Shown here piece by piece: positions 1 to 7,782 of a stretch of DNA of 64,000 bases. Source of the stretch: DYFX01 sp964400625 (GTDB taxonomy: Bacteria > Patescibacteriota > Patescibacteriia > SG8-24 > DYFX01). Under the pieces are notes generated by a model. It ran no database searches, was not told the origin of the DNA, and saw only the letters and a list, made by a program, of their open reading frames with translations. Both the position numbers and the translations under genes were made by a program. Position 1 is the stretch's first letter; every line of letters starts with the position of its first letter. The stretch spans positions 99,654-163,653 of the forward strand of contig CAYNUS010000003.1 of NCBI GenBank assembly GCA_964400625.1, in the 5' to 3' direction.

Positions 1-52
1 GGCCGACGGCCTGCACGACGGTGTTCTTGGCGATGGCGGCGGTGCGGGTCAT
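1..52 (-). CDS. Partial N-terminus, possible polysaccharide flippase
   Basis: Only the first 17 codons lie inside the window (MTRTAAIAKNTVVQAVG). The ATG is preceded by GGAGGGG a few bases upstream, so translation probably starts here and the gene continues beyond the left edge. The peptide looks like the first helix of Wzx-type oligosaccharide flippases, which often begin with a similar IA-KNT-Q-G pattern. Seventeen residues cannot establish a family, so the function is a guess. Confidence 0.4.
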   Translation of the reverse strand, partial: MTRTAAIAKNTVVQAVG

Positions 53-132
53 AACCCCTCCAGTGTAGCGGAAAACGGCGTTGACGCCAGGGTGCGGGAG
101 TGGCACCCTGCGCGGGTGAGAAGGAGGGAACG

Positions 133-801
133 ATGCGTTCATTCGACCTTGCGCCCCAGATCGAACGGCTGATCGCGTCCGGCATCGGCCGCATCCAGCG
201 GATCGCGGACGACGTCTATCGCGGCCTCTGGCCGACGACGGTCGAGCTGCCGGAGGCGCTCGAAGGGCGGTTCGACCGCGCCCTCTGCGTCGACGCCTTT
301 CCGCTTCATCCGATGCATACGGCCGTCGATCGGGGGAGCCGCCGCGTGGCCTTGCCCGTGCGGCTCATGCCGCTGCCCGGACAGGACAAACCGACCTCCA
401 TCGCGTTCGGCGACGGAGAGGAAGACGGGCTCGAGCCTCTCGCGCACCGCGAGCTCGGTCCGCTCCTGCGGTACGTCATCTTCTGGCAGGCGGGGGAGCG
501 CTGGAAGGCGCGGAGCCCTAACGCGATGCGCAGCCGGTTCGACCCCGACGAATGCGGCCTCGGTCTCCTCGAAGCCTTGCACCTTCCGCTTCAAGAGGAA
601 GCGCTCCTCAGGAAGCGCCGTCTCGCGCTCGCGGCCCATATGGATGACCGCGGCGAGGCGTATTTCGCCTCATGGGACGGCCTCAAGCCTTCCTTCATCC
701 GCGCCCCCGGCATGTTCGCGGAGCTCGATGGGGTGCCCTCGCGCGCCAAGCGCGTCATTCCCGTCTCGACCGAAGAGCAGGACCTGTTCCTCAAAGGATA
801 G
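133..801 (+). CDS. Hypothetical protein, 222 aa
   Basis: No family is recognised. The start at 133 is chosen because AAGGAGGG lies just upstream; the in-frame ATG at 100 has no ribosome binding site. The protein has no signal peptide and no membrane segment and is a charged, probably cytoplasmic protein with Arg- and Leu-rich helices in its second half. The stop codon lies at the base of an intrinsic terminator at 793-812, so the gene is probably transcribed alone. It is divergent from the partial gene at the left edge. Confidence 0.6.
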   Translation: MRSFDLAPQIERLIASGIGRIQRIADDVYRGLWPTTVELPEALEGRFDRALCVDAFPLHPMHTAVDRGSRRVALPVRLMPLPGQDKPTSIAFGDGEEDGLEPLAHRELGPLLRYVIFWQAGERWKARSPNAMRSRFDPDECGLGLLEALHLPLQEEALLRKRRLALAAHMDDRGEAYFASWDGLKPSFIRAPGMFAELDGVPSRAKRVIPVSTEEQDLFLKG

Positions 802-812
802 GGTCCTTTTTT
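793..812 (+). terminator. Intrinsic terminator
   Basis: AAAGGA and TCCTTT pair around a five-base loop that contains the stop codon of the preceding gene, followed by a T run. Confidence 0.65.
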
Positions 813-847
813 CTTCGCTGAGATAAGCGAAAAACCAGTAGCCGCGT

Positions 848-876
848 TTGACCGAAGGCCGAAAAAATGGTATGAT
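848..876 (+). promoter_or_regulatory. Sigma-70-type promoter
   Basis: TTGACC at 848-853, a 17-bp spacer and TATGAT at 871-876, with an extended -10 (TGG before the hexamer). It drives the SpoIID-like gene at 910. Confidence 0.75.
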
Positions 877-909
877 TTAGCGGTACTTGAGCCAAAAACC
901 AAGACAAAC

Positions 910-2886
910 ATGCTGGCCGCAGGAGGAGTCCATCCTTACGTTCTGCGGCGTCGGAAAATCGCCCTTTCGCGCTCGAAACCCAAGGAACGCGGGCTCGCCC
1001 CGTCGCTCATCATCGTGATGCTGTTCCTGGCCGGGTTCGCCTACGGGCTGCGCTGGATCGACCAGCGCCTCGCTCCGACGCCCGACCGTCACGTGCCCAC
1101 GCCGGCACGCGAGCTTGATGATGCGGTCTCCGGGCAGCTTTCGGAGGCGTTCCGCTTCATGTTCGGCATCCGCACGGCTCATGCGGCCGAATTCGACGCT
1201 TCCCGCTACAAGGCCCAGCCGGAGAAGCGCGTCATCACCGTCACGGCCCCGCCGGGGGGTACGGCCACGGTCGAGATCCGCTTCAAGAACCTCGGCACCG
1301 CCGTCTGGTCGCCGGAAGGCAAGGGCTTCATGTCCGTCTACACCACCCAACCCCGCTACCATGCGGGCGTTTTGCGTCATACGAGCTGGCTCTCCGCTTC
1401 GCAGCCGGCGAGGATCGCCACGCCCAGGACCGCGTACGGCCAGACCGGCGTCGTGACCTTCACCGCGCAGGCGCCGGCCAAGGAGGGCACCTACTCCGAT
1501 TGGATGCAGCTCGCCGCGGAAGACACTTCCTGGGTCTACGGCGGCCACGTGCAGGTCGTGATGGTCGTGAAGAAAGGCGCGACGCAAGCCGTCGCCGCGC
1601 CGTCGCCCGCTCCCGCCCCCGCGGCTCCGGCACCGGCTTCCGCGAACGGTTCGGCCGTCCTGCTCATCAAGAGCGCGCAGAAAGTCTCCGCCCGCGGCAA
1701 CGCGAGCGTGAGCTTCACGGTCGGCCATAAGAACGCCGGCGCTTCCGCGTGGGCGTCGCGCGCGATTTCCGGTCCCGACGGCGGCGCCATCCTCACCGTG
1801 AACGAAAGCGTCGCGCCGGGCGGCCTCGCGCTCACGACGTTCAGCTTCATCGCGCCGAAGACGCGCGGCGAGCATCTCCTGCGCTTCGCCTTCTCGGCCG
1901 ACGGCAAGGAGATCCCTGAAGCGGCGCTCGAGCTTCCCGTCACCGTCACCGATGACTGGTATGAGGCGCCGAAACCCTCCGCGCCGTCGCCCTCTTCCCC
2001 GTCGTCGATCGCCTCGCTCGGCGGGAGCGAACCGACCATCCGCGTCGGCCTGTACTACACCGAAGTCGAACGCGAGGAATTCGTCGTCGACGTACCGTAC
2101 GAGGTGCGGAACCTCGACGGCGCGCTCATCGCCTCGTTCCAGGCTGGCGCTCCGGTGCAGGCATGGTACGACGCGCCTTCCGGCGTCTATCGCCTCACGA
2201 ACGGCATCGTGAACCTCTCCTCCGCCAGCGCGCTGCGGTTCGTGCCGCTCGATCCGAACGGCATCGTCACGGCGCTCGCGCACGTCGACCGCCCGAGCTG
2301 GAACCTGACGCTGAACGACAACCGCTTCCGCGGCGTCATCGAGCTCCGCCGCCATTCGAGCGGCCGCGTCTGGGCGATCAACGAGCTTCCGATGGAGCAG
2401 TATCTCTGGGGCCTCGCGGAGTCCTCGAACGCCTCGCCGATGGAGTTCCAGAAGGCGCTCGCGGTGGCCGCGCGCTCGTACGCGCAGTGGCACCTTTCCA
2501 ATCCCGGCAAGTACGACCACTTCACGGTCGGCGCGCTGAACGACCAGGTCTACAAAGGCTACGGCATGGAGCTCCGCAACCCGAACTTCAAGGCCGCCGC
2601 CGAAGCGACGCGCGGGCATGTCGTCTACCACGCCGGATCGCTGGCCATCACGCCGTACTTCACCTGGAGCGACGGCCGCACGCGCTCGTGGACCGAAGTC
2701 TGGGGCGGCGCGCATAAGCCGTGGCTCGTTTCCGTGGCGGCGCCGTACGACAACGGTAAGAATCTCTATGGCCACGGCGTCGGGATGAGCGCATGGGACG
2801 CGATCGGCCGCGCCAACGCGGGGGAGACCTATGATACGATGTTGAGGCACTACTATCAGGGGACCGAGCTGAAGAAGCATTACTAG
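910..2886 (+). CDS. SpoIID/LytB-domain protein with Ig-like repeats
   Basis: A 658-residue envelope protein. A membrane anchor spans roughly residues 30-48. Next comes an Ig-like domain of the NBR1 type (about 95-215, with FKNLGTAVWS and LAAEDTSWVYG), a Pro/Ala linker, a second Ig-like domain (about 245-350) and a C-terminal SpoIID domain (about 390-655, with ELPMEQYLWG, AVAARSYA and the final GHGVGMS motif). SpoIID proteins cleave denuded glycan strands, so a role in peptidoglycan remodelling is likely. There is no clear Shine-Dalgarno before ATG 910. Two bases of the intergenic gap and a strong RBS link it to the carboxypeptidase gene downstream, which carries the same Ig-like domain. Confidence 0.85.
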   Translation: MLAAGGVHPYVLRRRKIALSRSKPKERGLAPSLIIVMLFLAGFAYGLRWIDQRLAPTPDRHVPTPARELDDAVSGQLSEAFRFMFGIRTAHAAEFDASRYKAQPEKRVITVTAPPGGTATVEIRFKNLGTAVWSPEGKGFMSVYTTQPRYHAGVLRHTSWLSASQPARIATPRTAYGQTGVVTFTAQAPAKEGTYSDWMQLAAEDTSWVYGGHVQVVMVVKKGATQAVAAPSPAPAPAAPAPASANGSAVLLIKSAQKVSARGNASVSFTVGHKNAGASAWASRAISGPDGGAILTVNESVAPGGLALTTFSFIAPKTRGEHLLRFAFSADGKEIPEAALELPVTVTDDWYEAPKPSAPSPSSPSSIASLGGSEPTIRVGLYYTEVEREEFVVDVPYEVRNLDGALIASFQAGAPVQAWYDAPSGVYRLTNGIVNLSSASALRFVPLDPNGIVTALAHVDRPSWNLTLNDNRFRGVIELRRHSSGRVWAINELPMEQYLWGLAESSNASPMEFQKALAVAARSYAQWHLSNPGKYDHFTVGALNDQVYKGYGMELRNPNFKAAAEATRGHVVYHAGSLAITPYFTWSDGRTRSWTEVWGGAHKPWLVSVAAPYDNGKNLYGHGVGMSAWDAIGRANAGETYDTMLRHYYQGTELKKHY

Positions 2887-2892
2887 GAGGAC

Positions 2893-4107
2893 ATGAAGCG
2901 CCTGCTCGCCATCGCGATCCTCGCCGTCTTCCTCGCGCCGCTTTCCGCGGACGCGGCGGTTCGGAAGTACGCGTCGGGCGCCGCGCAGGGCGAGACGGTC
3001 GTCCGCATCGAGGCGGGCAAGACGAAGGACGTCACCCTGAAGTTCAGGAACGCCGGCAGCTACAACTGGCGCGGCACCGGTTCCGCGTACGTCTCGCTCT
3101 ACGCCACCGGCCCCTACAAGCGGAAGAGCGCCTTCTGGCACTCGAACTGGACCACGCGCTACCAGGCCGGCCGCATGAAGGAAGCGCTCGTGAAGCCCGG
3201 CGCGACCGGCAGCGTGACCTTCACCTTGCACGCGCCGCCGCAGGCCGGAACCTACGTCGAGCAGTTCCAGCTCGCCGCCGAGAACGTCGCCTGGATCTAC
3301 GGCTCCGTCACGCGCGTGCGGATCGAGGTGGTCCCCGAACAGGTGACGGCCGCGAGTCCCGTGAACGCCGAGGCCTACGTCGTGATGGATCCCGCGACCG
3401 GCGAGGTCCTCGCGTCCCAGAACGCCGACGACGTGCGCAGCATCGCCTCCATCACGAAGCTCATGACCGTGATGGTCGCGCATGACGCCGGGCTCGATAC
3501 GGACGCGAAGGTCGCGCTCGCCCGCGCCGACGAGGTCGGCGGCGGCCGGCTCCAGGTCCCGATCGGCACCCAGCTCACGGTTCCCGGACTCATCGGCAGC
3601 ACGATCGTCGGATCGGCCAACAACGCGGCCAACGCGCTCGCCCGCGCCACCGGCCTCTCGCGCGAAGCGTTCCTCGCGCGCATGAACGAGAAAGCACGTT
3701 CCCTCGGGCTCGCGCGCACCTCGTTCGCCGATCCGACCGGCATCGAGGTCGAGAACCTCTCGACCGCGCGCGAGGTCGCGCTCATGGCCCGCGCCGCCTT
3801 CGCCGACGCCTGGATCGCGCCCTACGCCGGGCTCGCCACCTACGACGTCCCGCTCCCGAACGGCGCCGTCCGCACCATCAAGAACACCAACGGCCTCGTC
3901 GCCGACGCGTCGGTCGACGTGATGGCCGGCAAGACGGGCTTCATCAACGAGGCGGGCTACACGCTCGTGACGCGCCTCGCGAAGCCCGGCGAGAAGGAAC
4001 TGCTCGTCGTCGTCCTCGGCGCCGACACCAAGGCCCAGTCCTTCCGCGACGCGAAAGTCCTGGCCGAGAAAGCCTGGCAAAGCTACCGCACCGCGCTCGC
4101 GCGATGA
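2893..4107 (+). CDS. Peptidase S11 D-alanyl-D-alanine carboxypeptidase
   Basis: A 404-residue penicillin-binding-protein-like enzyme that would trim the terminal D-Ala of peptidoglycan stem peptides outside the membrane. A signal peptide occupies residues 1-22. An NBR1-type Ig-like domain follows (about 25-145) and then the S11 domain, with the SxxK motif SITK (about residue 185), the SxN motif SAN (about 235) and KTG (about 345). The start has AGGAGG six bases upstream. The preceding SpoIID-like gene ends six bases before, so the two form an operon for wall turnover. The pairing of the same Ig-like domain with two different wall enzymes suggests a shared binding target. Confidence 0.92.
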   Translation: MKRLLAIAILAVFLAPLSADAAVRKYASGAAQGETVVRIEAGKTKDVTLKFRNAGSYNWRGTGSAYVSLYATGPYKRKSAFWHSNWTTRYQAGRMKEALVKPGATGSVTFTLHAPPQAGTYVEQFQLAAENVAWIYGSVTRVRIEVVPEQVTAASPVNAEAYVVMDPATGEVLASQNADDVRSIASITKLMTVMVAHDAGLDTDAKVALARADEVGGGRLQVPIGTQLTVPGLIGSTIVGSANNAANALARATGLSREAFLARMNEKARSLGLARTSFADPTGIEVENLSTAREVALMARAAFADAWIAPYAGLATYDVPLPNGAVRTIKNTNGLVADASVDVMAGKTGFINEAGYTLVTRLAKPGEKELLVVVLGADTKAQSFRDAKVLAEKAWQSYRTALAR

Positions 4108-4108
4108 G

Positions 4109-4136
4109 AAAAGGACCCCGCGAAGGGTCCTTTTCC
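4109..4136. terminator. Bidirectional intrinsic terminator
   Basis: AAAAGGACCC and GGGTCCTTTT pair around CGCGAA between two convergent genes, with T runs on both strands. Confidence 0.8.
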
Positions 4137-4147
4137 GTTCCGGGCGT

Positions 4148-4759
4148 TCAGCCCAAGCCTTGATGCTTCATCTCGTTGTGCCCGGCCGCGGCGGCGTCGG
4201 CCGCCTTCGGATGATCCATGATCTCGCGCGCCTCGCGCTTGCGGTCGAGCGCGGCGAGCTCGAGGATGCGCTGGCGCACGCGGTGCGGATCGGGGACCTG
4301 GTCGAAGTGGAAGTTCTCCTCGGTGGCGGCGGTCTGCACCTCGACCTTCCCGTAGTTCAGGAGCGTCGGGATGATGCCCTTGATCTCGGAGTGGACGTCC
4401 TGCACGCGCGTCAGGTCGAGCTCGGAGACCGCGCGGCCGAAGAGGCCTTTCTGGTTGATGTCGAGGATGCGGTCGTTCGTGACGATGTTGATGTCGAGGT
4501 AGTAGTCGGTGAACTGGCTGAAGAAGAAGATCCAGATGCCGAGGTAGTAGATCGACACGAGGAGCTTCAGCCCGATGTCGAGGAACGGATGCGTCAGCGT
4601 GAACGGCGCGTCGGCGAAGATGACGGCCTTGGCGGCGTAGGGGATGGCGGCCAGGATGAGGAAGACGCAGATCGGTCCCAGGAAGACGACCGGGTGGCGG
4701 CGGAGGGAGAACTCGAGCTTCTCTCCGGTGTGCGGCGTGTACAGCTGGCTGATCGACAT
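4148..4759 (-). CDS. PH-domain membrane protein (bPH2/YdbT-like)
   Basis: A 203-residue protein with two membrane helices (about residues 24-45 and 62-82) followed by a bacterial PH domain (DUF304 type) with the pattern TNDRILDINQKGLFGR, DLTRVQDV and NYGKVEVQTA. It probably sits in the cytoplasmic membrane with the PH fold in the cytoplasm. It is the third gene of an operon with ruvB and a small membrane protein, one base after the latter. Function is unknown; such proteins are common in Patescibacteria. Confidence 0.8.
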   Translation of the reverse strand: MSISQLYTPHTGEKLEFSLRRHPVVFLGPICVFLILAAIPYAAKAVIFADAPFTLTHPFLDIGLKLLVSIYYLGIWIFFFSQFTDYYLDINIVTNDRILDINQKGLFGRAVSELDLTRVQDVHSEIKGIIPTLLNYGKVEVQTAATEENFHFDQVPDPHRVRQRILELAALDRKREAREIMDHPKAADAAAAGHNEMKHQGLG

Positions 4760-4760
4760 A

Positions 4761-5009
4761 TCAGAAGGTGGGCGTCGGGATGGAGGCGAGCGGCACCGGC
4801 GTGAACCAGTCGACGTGCGCGACGGACTGCCAGGTCATGAAGAGGATGACGGCCGACCCCGCGATGAAGACGAAGCTGACGAGCAGTCCGACGGCGTTGC
4901 GCGCGCCGTACTTCCCGAGGCTGATGACGTTCGCGAAGGAGAAGAAGACGTAGCCCAGCATGAACAGGGCGAACGGCAGGAGGAGGACGATGGGCGGAAG
5001 CGAGAACAT
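4761..5009 (-). CDS. Small two-helix membrane protein, 82 aa
   Basis: Two hydrophobic segments (about residues 6-28 and 38-60) with a short C-terminal extracytoplasmic tail ending in PTPTF. No family is recognised. The ATG lies one base after the ruvB stop codon, and the stop lies one base before the PH-domain gene, so it is translated from the same mRNA. Its position suggests it works with the PH-domain protein. Confidence 0.7.
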   Translation of the reverse strand: MFSLPPIVLLLPFALFMLGYVFFSFANVISLGKYGARNAVGLLVSFVFIAGSAVILFMTWQSVAHVDWFTPVPLASIPTPTF

Positions 5010-5010
5010 G

Positions 5011-6048
5011 CTAGATGAGGGTTTCGAGCCTCTGCGGGACGGCCAGGCCGAGGTGCTTGTAGGCGGCTTCGGTGGCCATGCGTCCGCGCGGGGTGCGGTG
5101 CAGGAGGCCGAGCTGGATGAGATAGGGCTCGTAGATCGTCTCGATCGTCTCCATCTCTTCCGAGGTGGCGGCGGCGAGCGCGTTCAGCCCCACGGGGCCT
5201 CCCGCGAACTTCGAGACGATGGTCTCGAGGATGCGGCGGTCGACCGAGTCGAGCCCGACGGCGTCGATCTCGAGCATCGTCAGCGCGCGATCCACGATGT
5301 CGACGGTAATCGTACCATCTCCGTGGAAGTCGGCGTAGTCCCGGACGCGCTTCAGCAGGCGGTTGGCGACGCGGGGCGTGCGGCGCGATCGACCGGCGAT
5401 GCGCGCGGCGGCGTCGGGGCGGATGGCGCAACCGAGCGTGCCGGCGTTGCGCTCGACGATCATCGTGAGGTCGGAGGCTTCGTAGAAATCGAGGTGGTAG
5501 GTGACGCCGAAGCGGTCGCGCAAGGGCGCGGTGAGGAGCGAGAGGCGCGTGGTGGCGCCGATCAGCGTGAAGCGCGGGAGGTCCATGCGGAGCGTGCGCG
5601 CCGAGGGGCCCTTGCCGATGACGAGGTCCAGCGCGAAGTCCTCCATCGCGGGGTACATCACCTCCTCGATGAGCTTGTTGAGGCGGTGGATCTCGTCGAT
5701 GAAGAGCACGTCGCCTTCCTCGAGGTTCGTGAGGATGGCCGCGAGATCGCCGACGCGCTCGAGCGCCGGGCCCGAGGTCGTCTTGATGTTGGCGCCCATC
5801 TCCTTCGAGATGATGTGCGCGAGCGTCGTCTTGCCGAGGCCGGGGTTGCCGTAGAGGAGCGTGTGCTCGATGGGTTCGCCGCGCTTCTGGGCGGCGCCGA
5901 GGAAGACGGCGAGATGGTCCTTCAGCTTCTGCTGGCCGACGAATTCCGAAAGCCGCTTCGGGCGGAGGCGCGCGTCGAACGTCGTCTCTTCCGGCAGGGC
6001 GGTCGGCGCGACGTCGCGGGCCGGCGCTTTTTCCAAGGCTTCTTCCAT
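5011..6048 (-). CDS. ruvB: Holliday junction branch migration helicase RuvB
   Basis: The AAA+ motor of the RuvAB branch migration complex, 345 residues. Seen are the N-terminal LRPKRLSEFVGQ, Walker A GNPGLGKTT at about 67-75 (Asn where Pro is usual), Walker B DEIH, sensor GATTR, the arginine-finger region DRFG and the C-terminal winged helix. A TTG at 6087 would extend the frame by 13 residues, but no RBS precedes it. ATG 6048 lies nine bases after a TACGAT -10-like hexamer, the spacing seen at other leaderless genes here, and gives the usual family length. ruvA is elsewhere in this window (55537); ruvC is not seen. Confidence 0.95.
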   Translation of the reverse strand: MEEALEKAPARDVAPTALPEETTFDARLRPKRLSEFVGQQKLKDHLAVFLGAAQKRGEPIEHTLLYGNPGLGKTTLAHIISKEMGANIKTTSGPALERVGDLAAILTNLEEGDVLFIDEIHRLNKLIEEVMYPAMEDFALDLVIGKGPSARTLRMDLPRFTLIGATTRLSLLTAPLRDRFGVTYHLDFYEASDLTMIVERNAGTLGCAIRPDAAARIAGRSRRTPRVANRLLKRVRDYADFHGDGTITVDIVDRALTMLEIDAVGLDSVDRRILETIVSKFAGGPVGLNALAAATSEEMETIETIYEPYLIQLGLLHRTPRGRMATEAAYKHLGLAVPQRLETLI

Positions 6049-6092
6049 ATCGTCTTCATCGTAGGGGAGGAAGGGCGAACGGGGCAAGTACG

Positions 6093-6119
6093 AAAAAAGG
6101 ACAGGGGTTACCTGTCCTT
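6093..6119 (-). terminator. Intrinsic terminator of the 6108 gene
   Basis: AAGGACAGG and CCTGTCCTT form a nine-base-pair stem whose loop holds the TAA stop codon of the gene; a T6 run follows on the minus strand. Confidence 0.8.
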
Positions 6120-6689
6120 GTAGCCGTCGATGAGCCGGCCGATCGCGAGCTCGGCGTGGCGCCAGGCGTGGCCTTCGGCGACGTACGCGTGGAGGCGGGC
6201 GAGCATCTCGGGATGCACCGTGGTGAGCAGTCCGCTCGCCGTGTTCAGGACGCCGCCGCCGTTGACGCGGAAGCCGTCGAACCAGTCGTGGGTGCGGAAG
6301 AGGCCGATGTCGGCGTCGAGCTCCAGCAGGAGCTCGGTCCGGAGCGTGCCACCCCGGAAGTCGACGCGCGCGGCGAACGCGACCTCCTGGATCGCGAGCG
6401 AGAGCGCGGGCCGCGCGTCCGCCTTCGCGCGGAAGCGCTTCAGGAGCGCGGCCGACGGCAGCGCCTCCTGGAGCATCGCGCCCCAGTCGATGAGCGCCTG
6501 CGCCTTGGCCGGCAGGTCGTCGAACATCACGTGGTCGCGCGCCTCCTGCGCGTAAGCGCGGTACGCCTGGCTGGTGTAGGCGGTCCGCGCGTCGCGCTGG
6601 CGCTGGATGAGGTCCTCGGTCTCCTCGAGCGCGGCGCTCGCGGCGGAGAGGACGGCGGACGGGACGGTCTTCGGGAGGTCTCTCAGCAT
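6108..6689 (-). CDS. Hypothetical protein, 193 aa
   Basis: No family is recognised. The start at 6689 has AAAGGAG seven bases upstream. It is a soluble, helix-rich protein with a conserved-looking core RTHDWFDGFRVNGGG near residue 140 and a C-terminal segment rich in His and Trp. It follows the 6701 gene by 11 bases, so both are probably one transcript started at 7288-7316. The two proteins share a similar size and a similar acidic-aromatic composition but no obvious sequence similarity. Confidence 0.6.
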   Translation of the reverse strand: MLRDLPKTVPSAVLSAASAALEETEDLIQRQRDARTAYTSQAYRAYAQEARDHVMFDDLPAKAQALIDWGAMLQEALPSAALLKRFRAKADARPALSLAIQEVAFAARVDFRGGTLRTELLLELDADIGLFRTHDWFDGFRVNGGGVLNTASGLLTTVHPEMLARLHAYVAEGHAWRHAELAIGRLIDGYKDR

Positions 6690-6700
6690 GCGGTCTCCTT

Positions 6701-7255
6701 TCAAGGTGCGGTCACGTAGCGGTCGAGCCGGCGATCCAGCTCGTCGATGAACGGCTGCCAGGCCTCGGGGCCCGAGAGGCGCGTCTGCAGCCCCTCGATG
6801 ATGAGGGGGTGCACGAGGTCGACCATCTCGAGCGGCGACTTCGCGCGGCAGGCTTCCTGGTACGCGTACGGCGTCCCGCGGTCGTCGTTCCGCCACTCCT
6901 CGAAGAGGAAGTGGTGGTTCGGCCCGTCGAGGAAGACGCGCGTGTGCGCTCCGGGCGCGTTGCCTTCCGGGATGGGAAGGCCGTGCCAGAACCAGACCGC
7001 GTCGAGCAGGACGCGCGCGCCGGGGCCGATCAGGCTCCAGAGCCGCTGTCCGTCGCGCGACTTGACCAGCGCGTCGCGCCAACCGAAGACGTCCACGGCG
7101 AGCTCCAGGAGGAGCGGACGCCGCGCCCGGCGGTCGGCCTCGACGGCCATCCGCCGCGCCTGTTCTCCGGGGGTGTCGCGCCGCCGGCGTTCGACGGCGG
7201 ACATCGCGAGTTCGAGTCTGGTGATGCGTTCGCTGACGTTCGAAGGTACGCCCAT
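6701..7255 (-). CDS. Hypothetical protein, 184 aa
   Basis: No family is recognised. ATG 7255 is preceded by GGAGGAG; an upstream in-frame ATG at 7297 lies inside the promoter and is not used. Residues 1-45 look like an Arg/Glu-rich coiled coil, followed by a mixed domain with VFLDGPNHHFLFEEW near residue 110. It is the first gene of a two-gene transcript with the 6108 gene. Confidence 0.6.
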   Translation of the reverse strand: MGVPSNVSERITRLELAMSAVERRRRDTPGEQARRMAVEADRRARRPLLLELAVDVFGWRDALVKSRDGQRLWSLIGPGARVLLDAVWFWHGLPIPEGNAPGAHTRVFLDGPNHHFLFEEWRNDDRGTPYAYQEACRAKSPLEMVDLVHPLIIEGLQTRLSGPEAWQPFIDELDRRLDRYVTAP

Positions 7256-7287
7256 TTCACTCCTCCGGCTGGAATGGTTGACGCGGG

Positions 7288-7316
7288 ACCGTATCAAAAA
7301 GGCCCGGAACCGTCAA
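7288..7316 (-). promoter_or_regulatory. Promoter with -35 in a terminator loop
   Basis: On the minus strand TTGACG (7316-7311), 17 bp, TACGGT (7293-7288). The -35 hexamer is the loop of the terminator of the upstream gene and contains that gene's TGA stop codon. Confidence 0.7.
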
Positions 7317-7327
7317 GGTTCCAGGCC
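7294..7327 (-). terminator. Intrinsic terminator of the 7313 gene
   Basis: GGCCTGGAACC and GGTTCCGGGCC pair around TTGAC and are followed by T5. It shares bases with the stop codon and with the next promoter. Confidence 0.75.
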
Positions 7328-7588
7328 GAGCGCGACGGGATCCTCCATGATGCGGCGGATCTCGTCTTCCGAGGGTAATTCGACGAGGCCGTCGATCTCA
7401 TGGTCCGCCAGCCGGACAGGGATGGCCGGCAGGAGGCGGAAGAAGCGGCGCCGGGGCTTGTCGGGGCGGATCGAGACGACCTTGCAGTTGCCGCCGGCCA
7501 GGAGCTCGATCATATAGACCGTGCCTTTCCGGCCATCCGGCAGGCGCACGCGGTCGCCCTCCGTCACGCGGTAGCGATACGGTTCCAT
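7313..7588 (-). CDS. Hypothetical small protein, SH3/KOW-like start
   Basis: A 91-residue protein. The segment VTEGDRVRLPDGRKGTVYMI resembles the beta-strand pattern of KOW/SH3-like barrels, and the rest is basic (DKPRRRFFRLLP), which would fit nucleic acid or ribosome binding. This is inference from pattern only. Start 7588 has TTTGGAGAG upstream. A promoter at 7614-7642 lies in the terminator loop of tRNA-Leu. Confidence 0.55.
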   Translation of the reverse strand: MEPYRYRVTEGDRVRLPDGRKGTVYMIELLAGGNCKVVSIRPDKPRRRFFRLLPAIPVRLADHEIDGLVELPSEDEIRRIMEDPVALGLEP

Positions 7589-7613
7589 GGTCTCTCCAAA
7601 GGACGTTGCCGCC

Positions 7614-7642
7614 ATCCCAAACGAAAAACGCCCCTCGGTCAA
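7614..7642 (-). promoter_or_regulatory. Promoter with -35 in the tRNA-Leu terminator
   Basis: TTGACC (7642-7637) is the hairpin loop of the tRNA terminator; 17 bp later stands TGGGAT (7619-7614), a weak -10. Confidence 0.5.
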
Positions 7643-7650
7643 GAGGCGCT
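7622..7650 (-). terminator. Intrinsic terminator of tRNA-Leu(UAA)
   Basis: GCGCCTC and GAGGGGC pair (one mismatch) around TTGACC, followed by T5 on the minus strand. Confidence 0.7.
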
Positions 7651-7653
7651 TTG

Positions 7654-7739
7654 TGGTACCCGGGGCCGGGCTCGAACCGGCACGCCCTTGCGGGCAGGGG
7701 ATTTTAAGTCCCCCGTGGCTGCCATTTCACCACCCGGGC
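7654..7739 (-). tRNA. tRNA-Leu (anticodon UAA)
   Basis: A type II tRNA of 86 nt with encoded CCA. Acceptor strands GCCCGGG and CCCGGGT pair with a terminal G-U. The anticodon loop is CTTAAAA, giving UAA, and there is a long variable arm (CCCGCAAGGGC). The T arm contains GGTTCGAGC. Confidence 0.95.
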
Positions 7740-7747
7740 TCGCGCTC

Positions 7748-7776
7748 ACGCTAACAAAAAACGCCGCTCTTGTCAG
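7748..7776 (-). promoter_or_regulatory. Promoter of tRNA-Leu(UAA)
   Basis: CTGACA (7776-7771), 17 bp, TAGCGT (7753-7748), ending nine bases before the tRNA. The -35 sits in the stem and loop of the upstream terminator. Confidence 0.7.
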
Positions 7777-7781
7777 CGGCG
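7758..7781 (-). terminator. Intrinsic terminator of the 7783 gene
   Basis: CGCCGCT and AGCGGCG pair around GACAAG and are followed by T6 on the minus strand. Confidence 0.85.
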
Positions 7782-7782
7782 G

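Larger units (their letters stand above)
7747..7781. repeat. 35-bp terminator-promoter repeat, copy 1
   Basis: This 35-bp segment is identical to 8346-8380. On the minus strand it holds a terminator stem (CGCCGCT/AGCGGCG with T6) and, overlapping it, a promoter. Confidence 0.9.

Noticed and set aside
877..4080. A 1067-codon open frame on the minus strand
   Set aside because: It lies opposite the SpoIID-like and carboxypeptidase genes, which have clear domains, RBS and promoter. High GC content opens long antisense frames; the translation is low-complexity and rich in Arg, Gly and Asp.
6049..6087. Extension of RuvB to a TTG start at 6087
   Set aside because: No ribosome binding site precedes it and the extension overlaps the promoter; ATG 6048 fits the leaderless spacing and family length.
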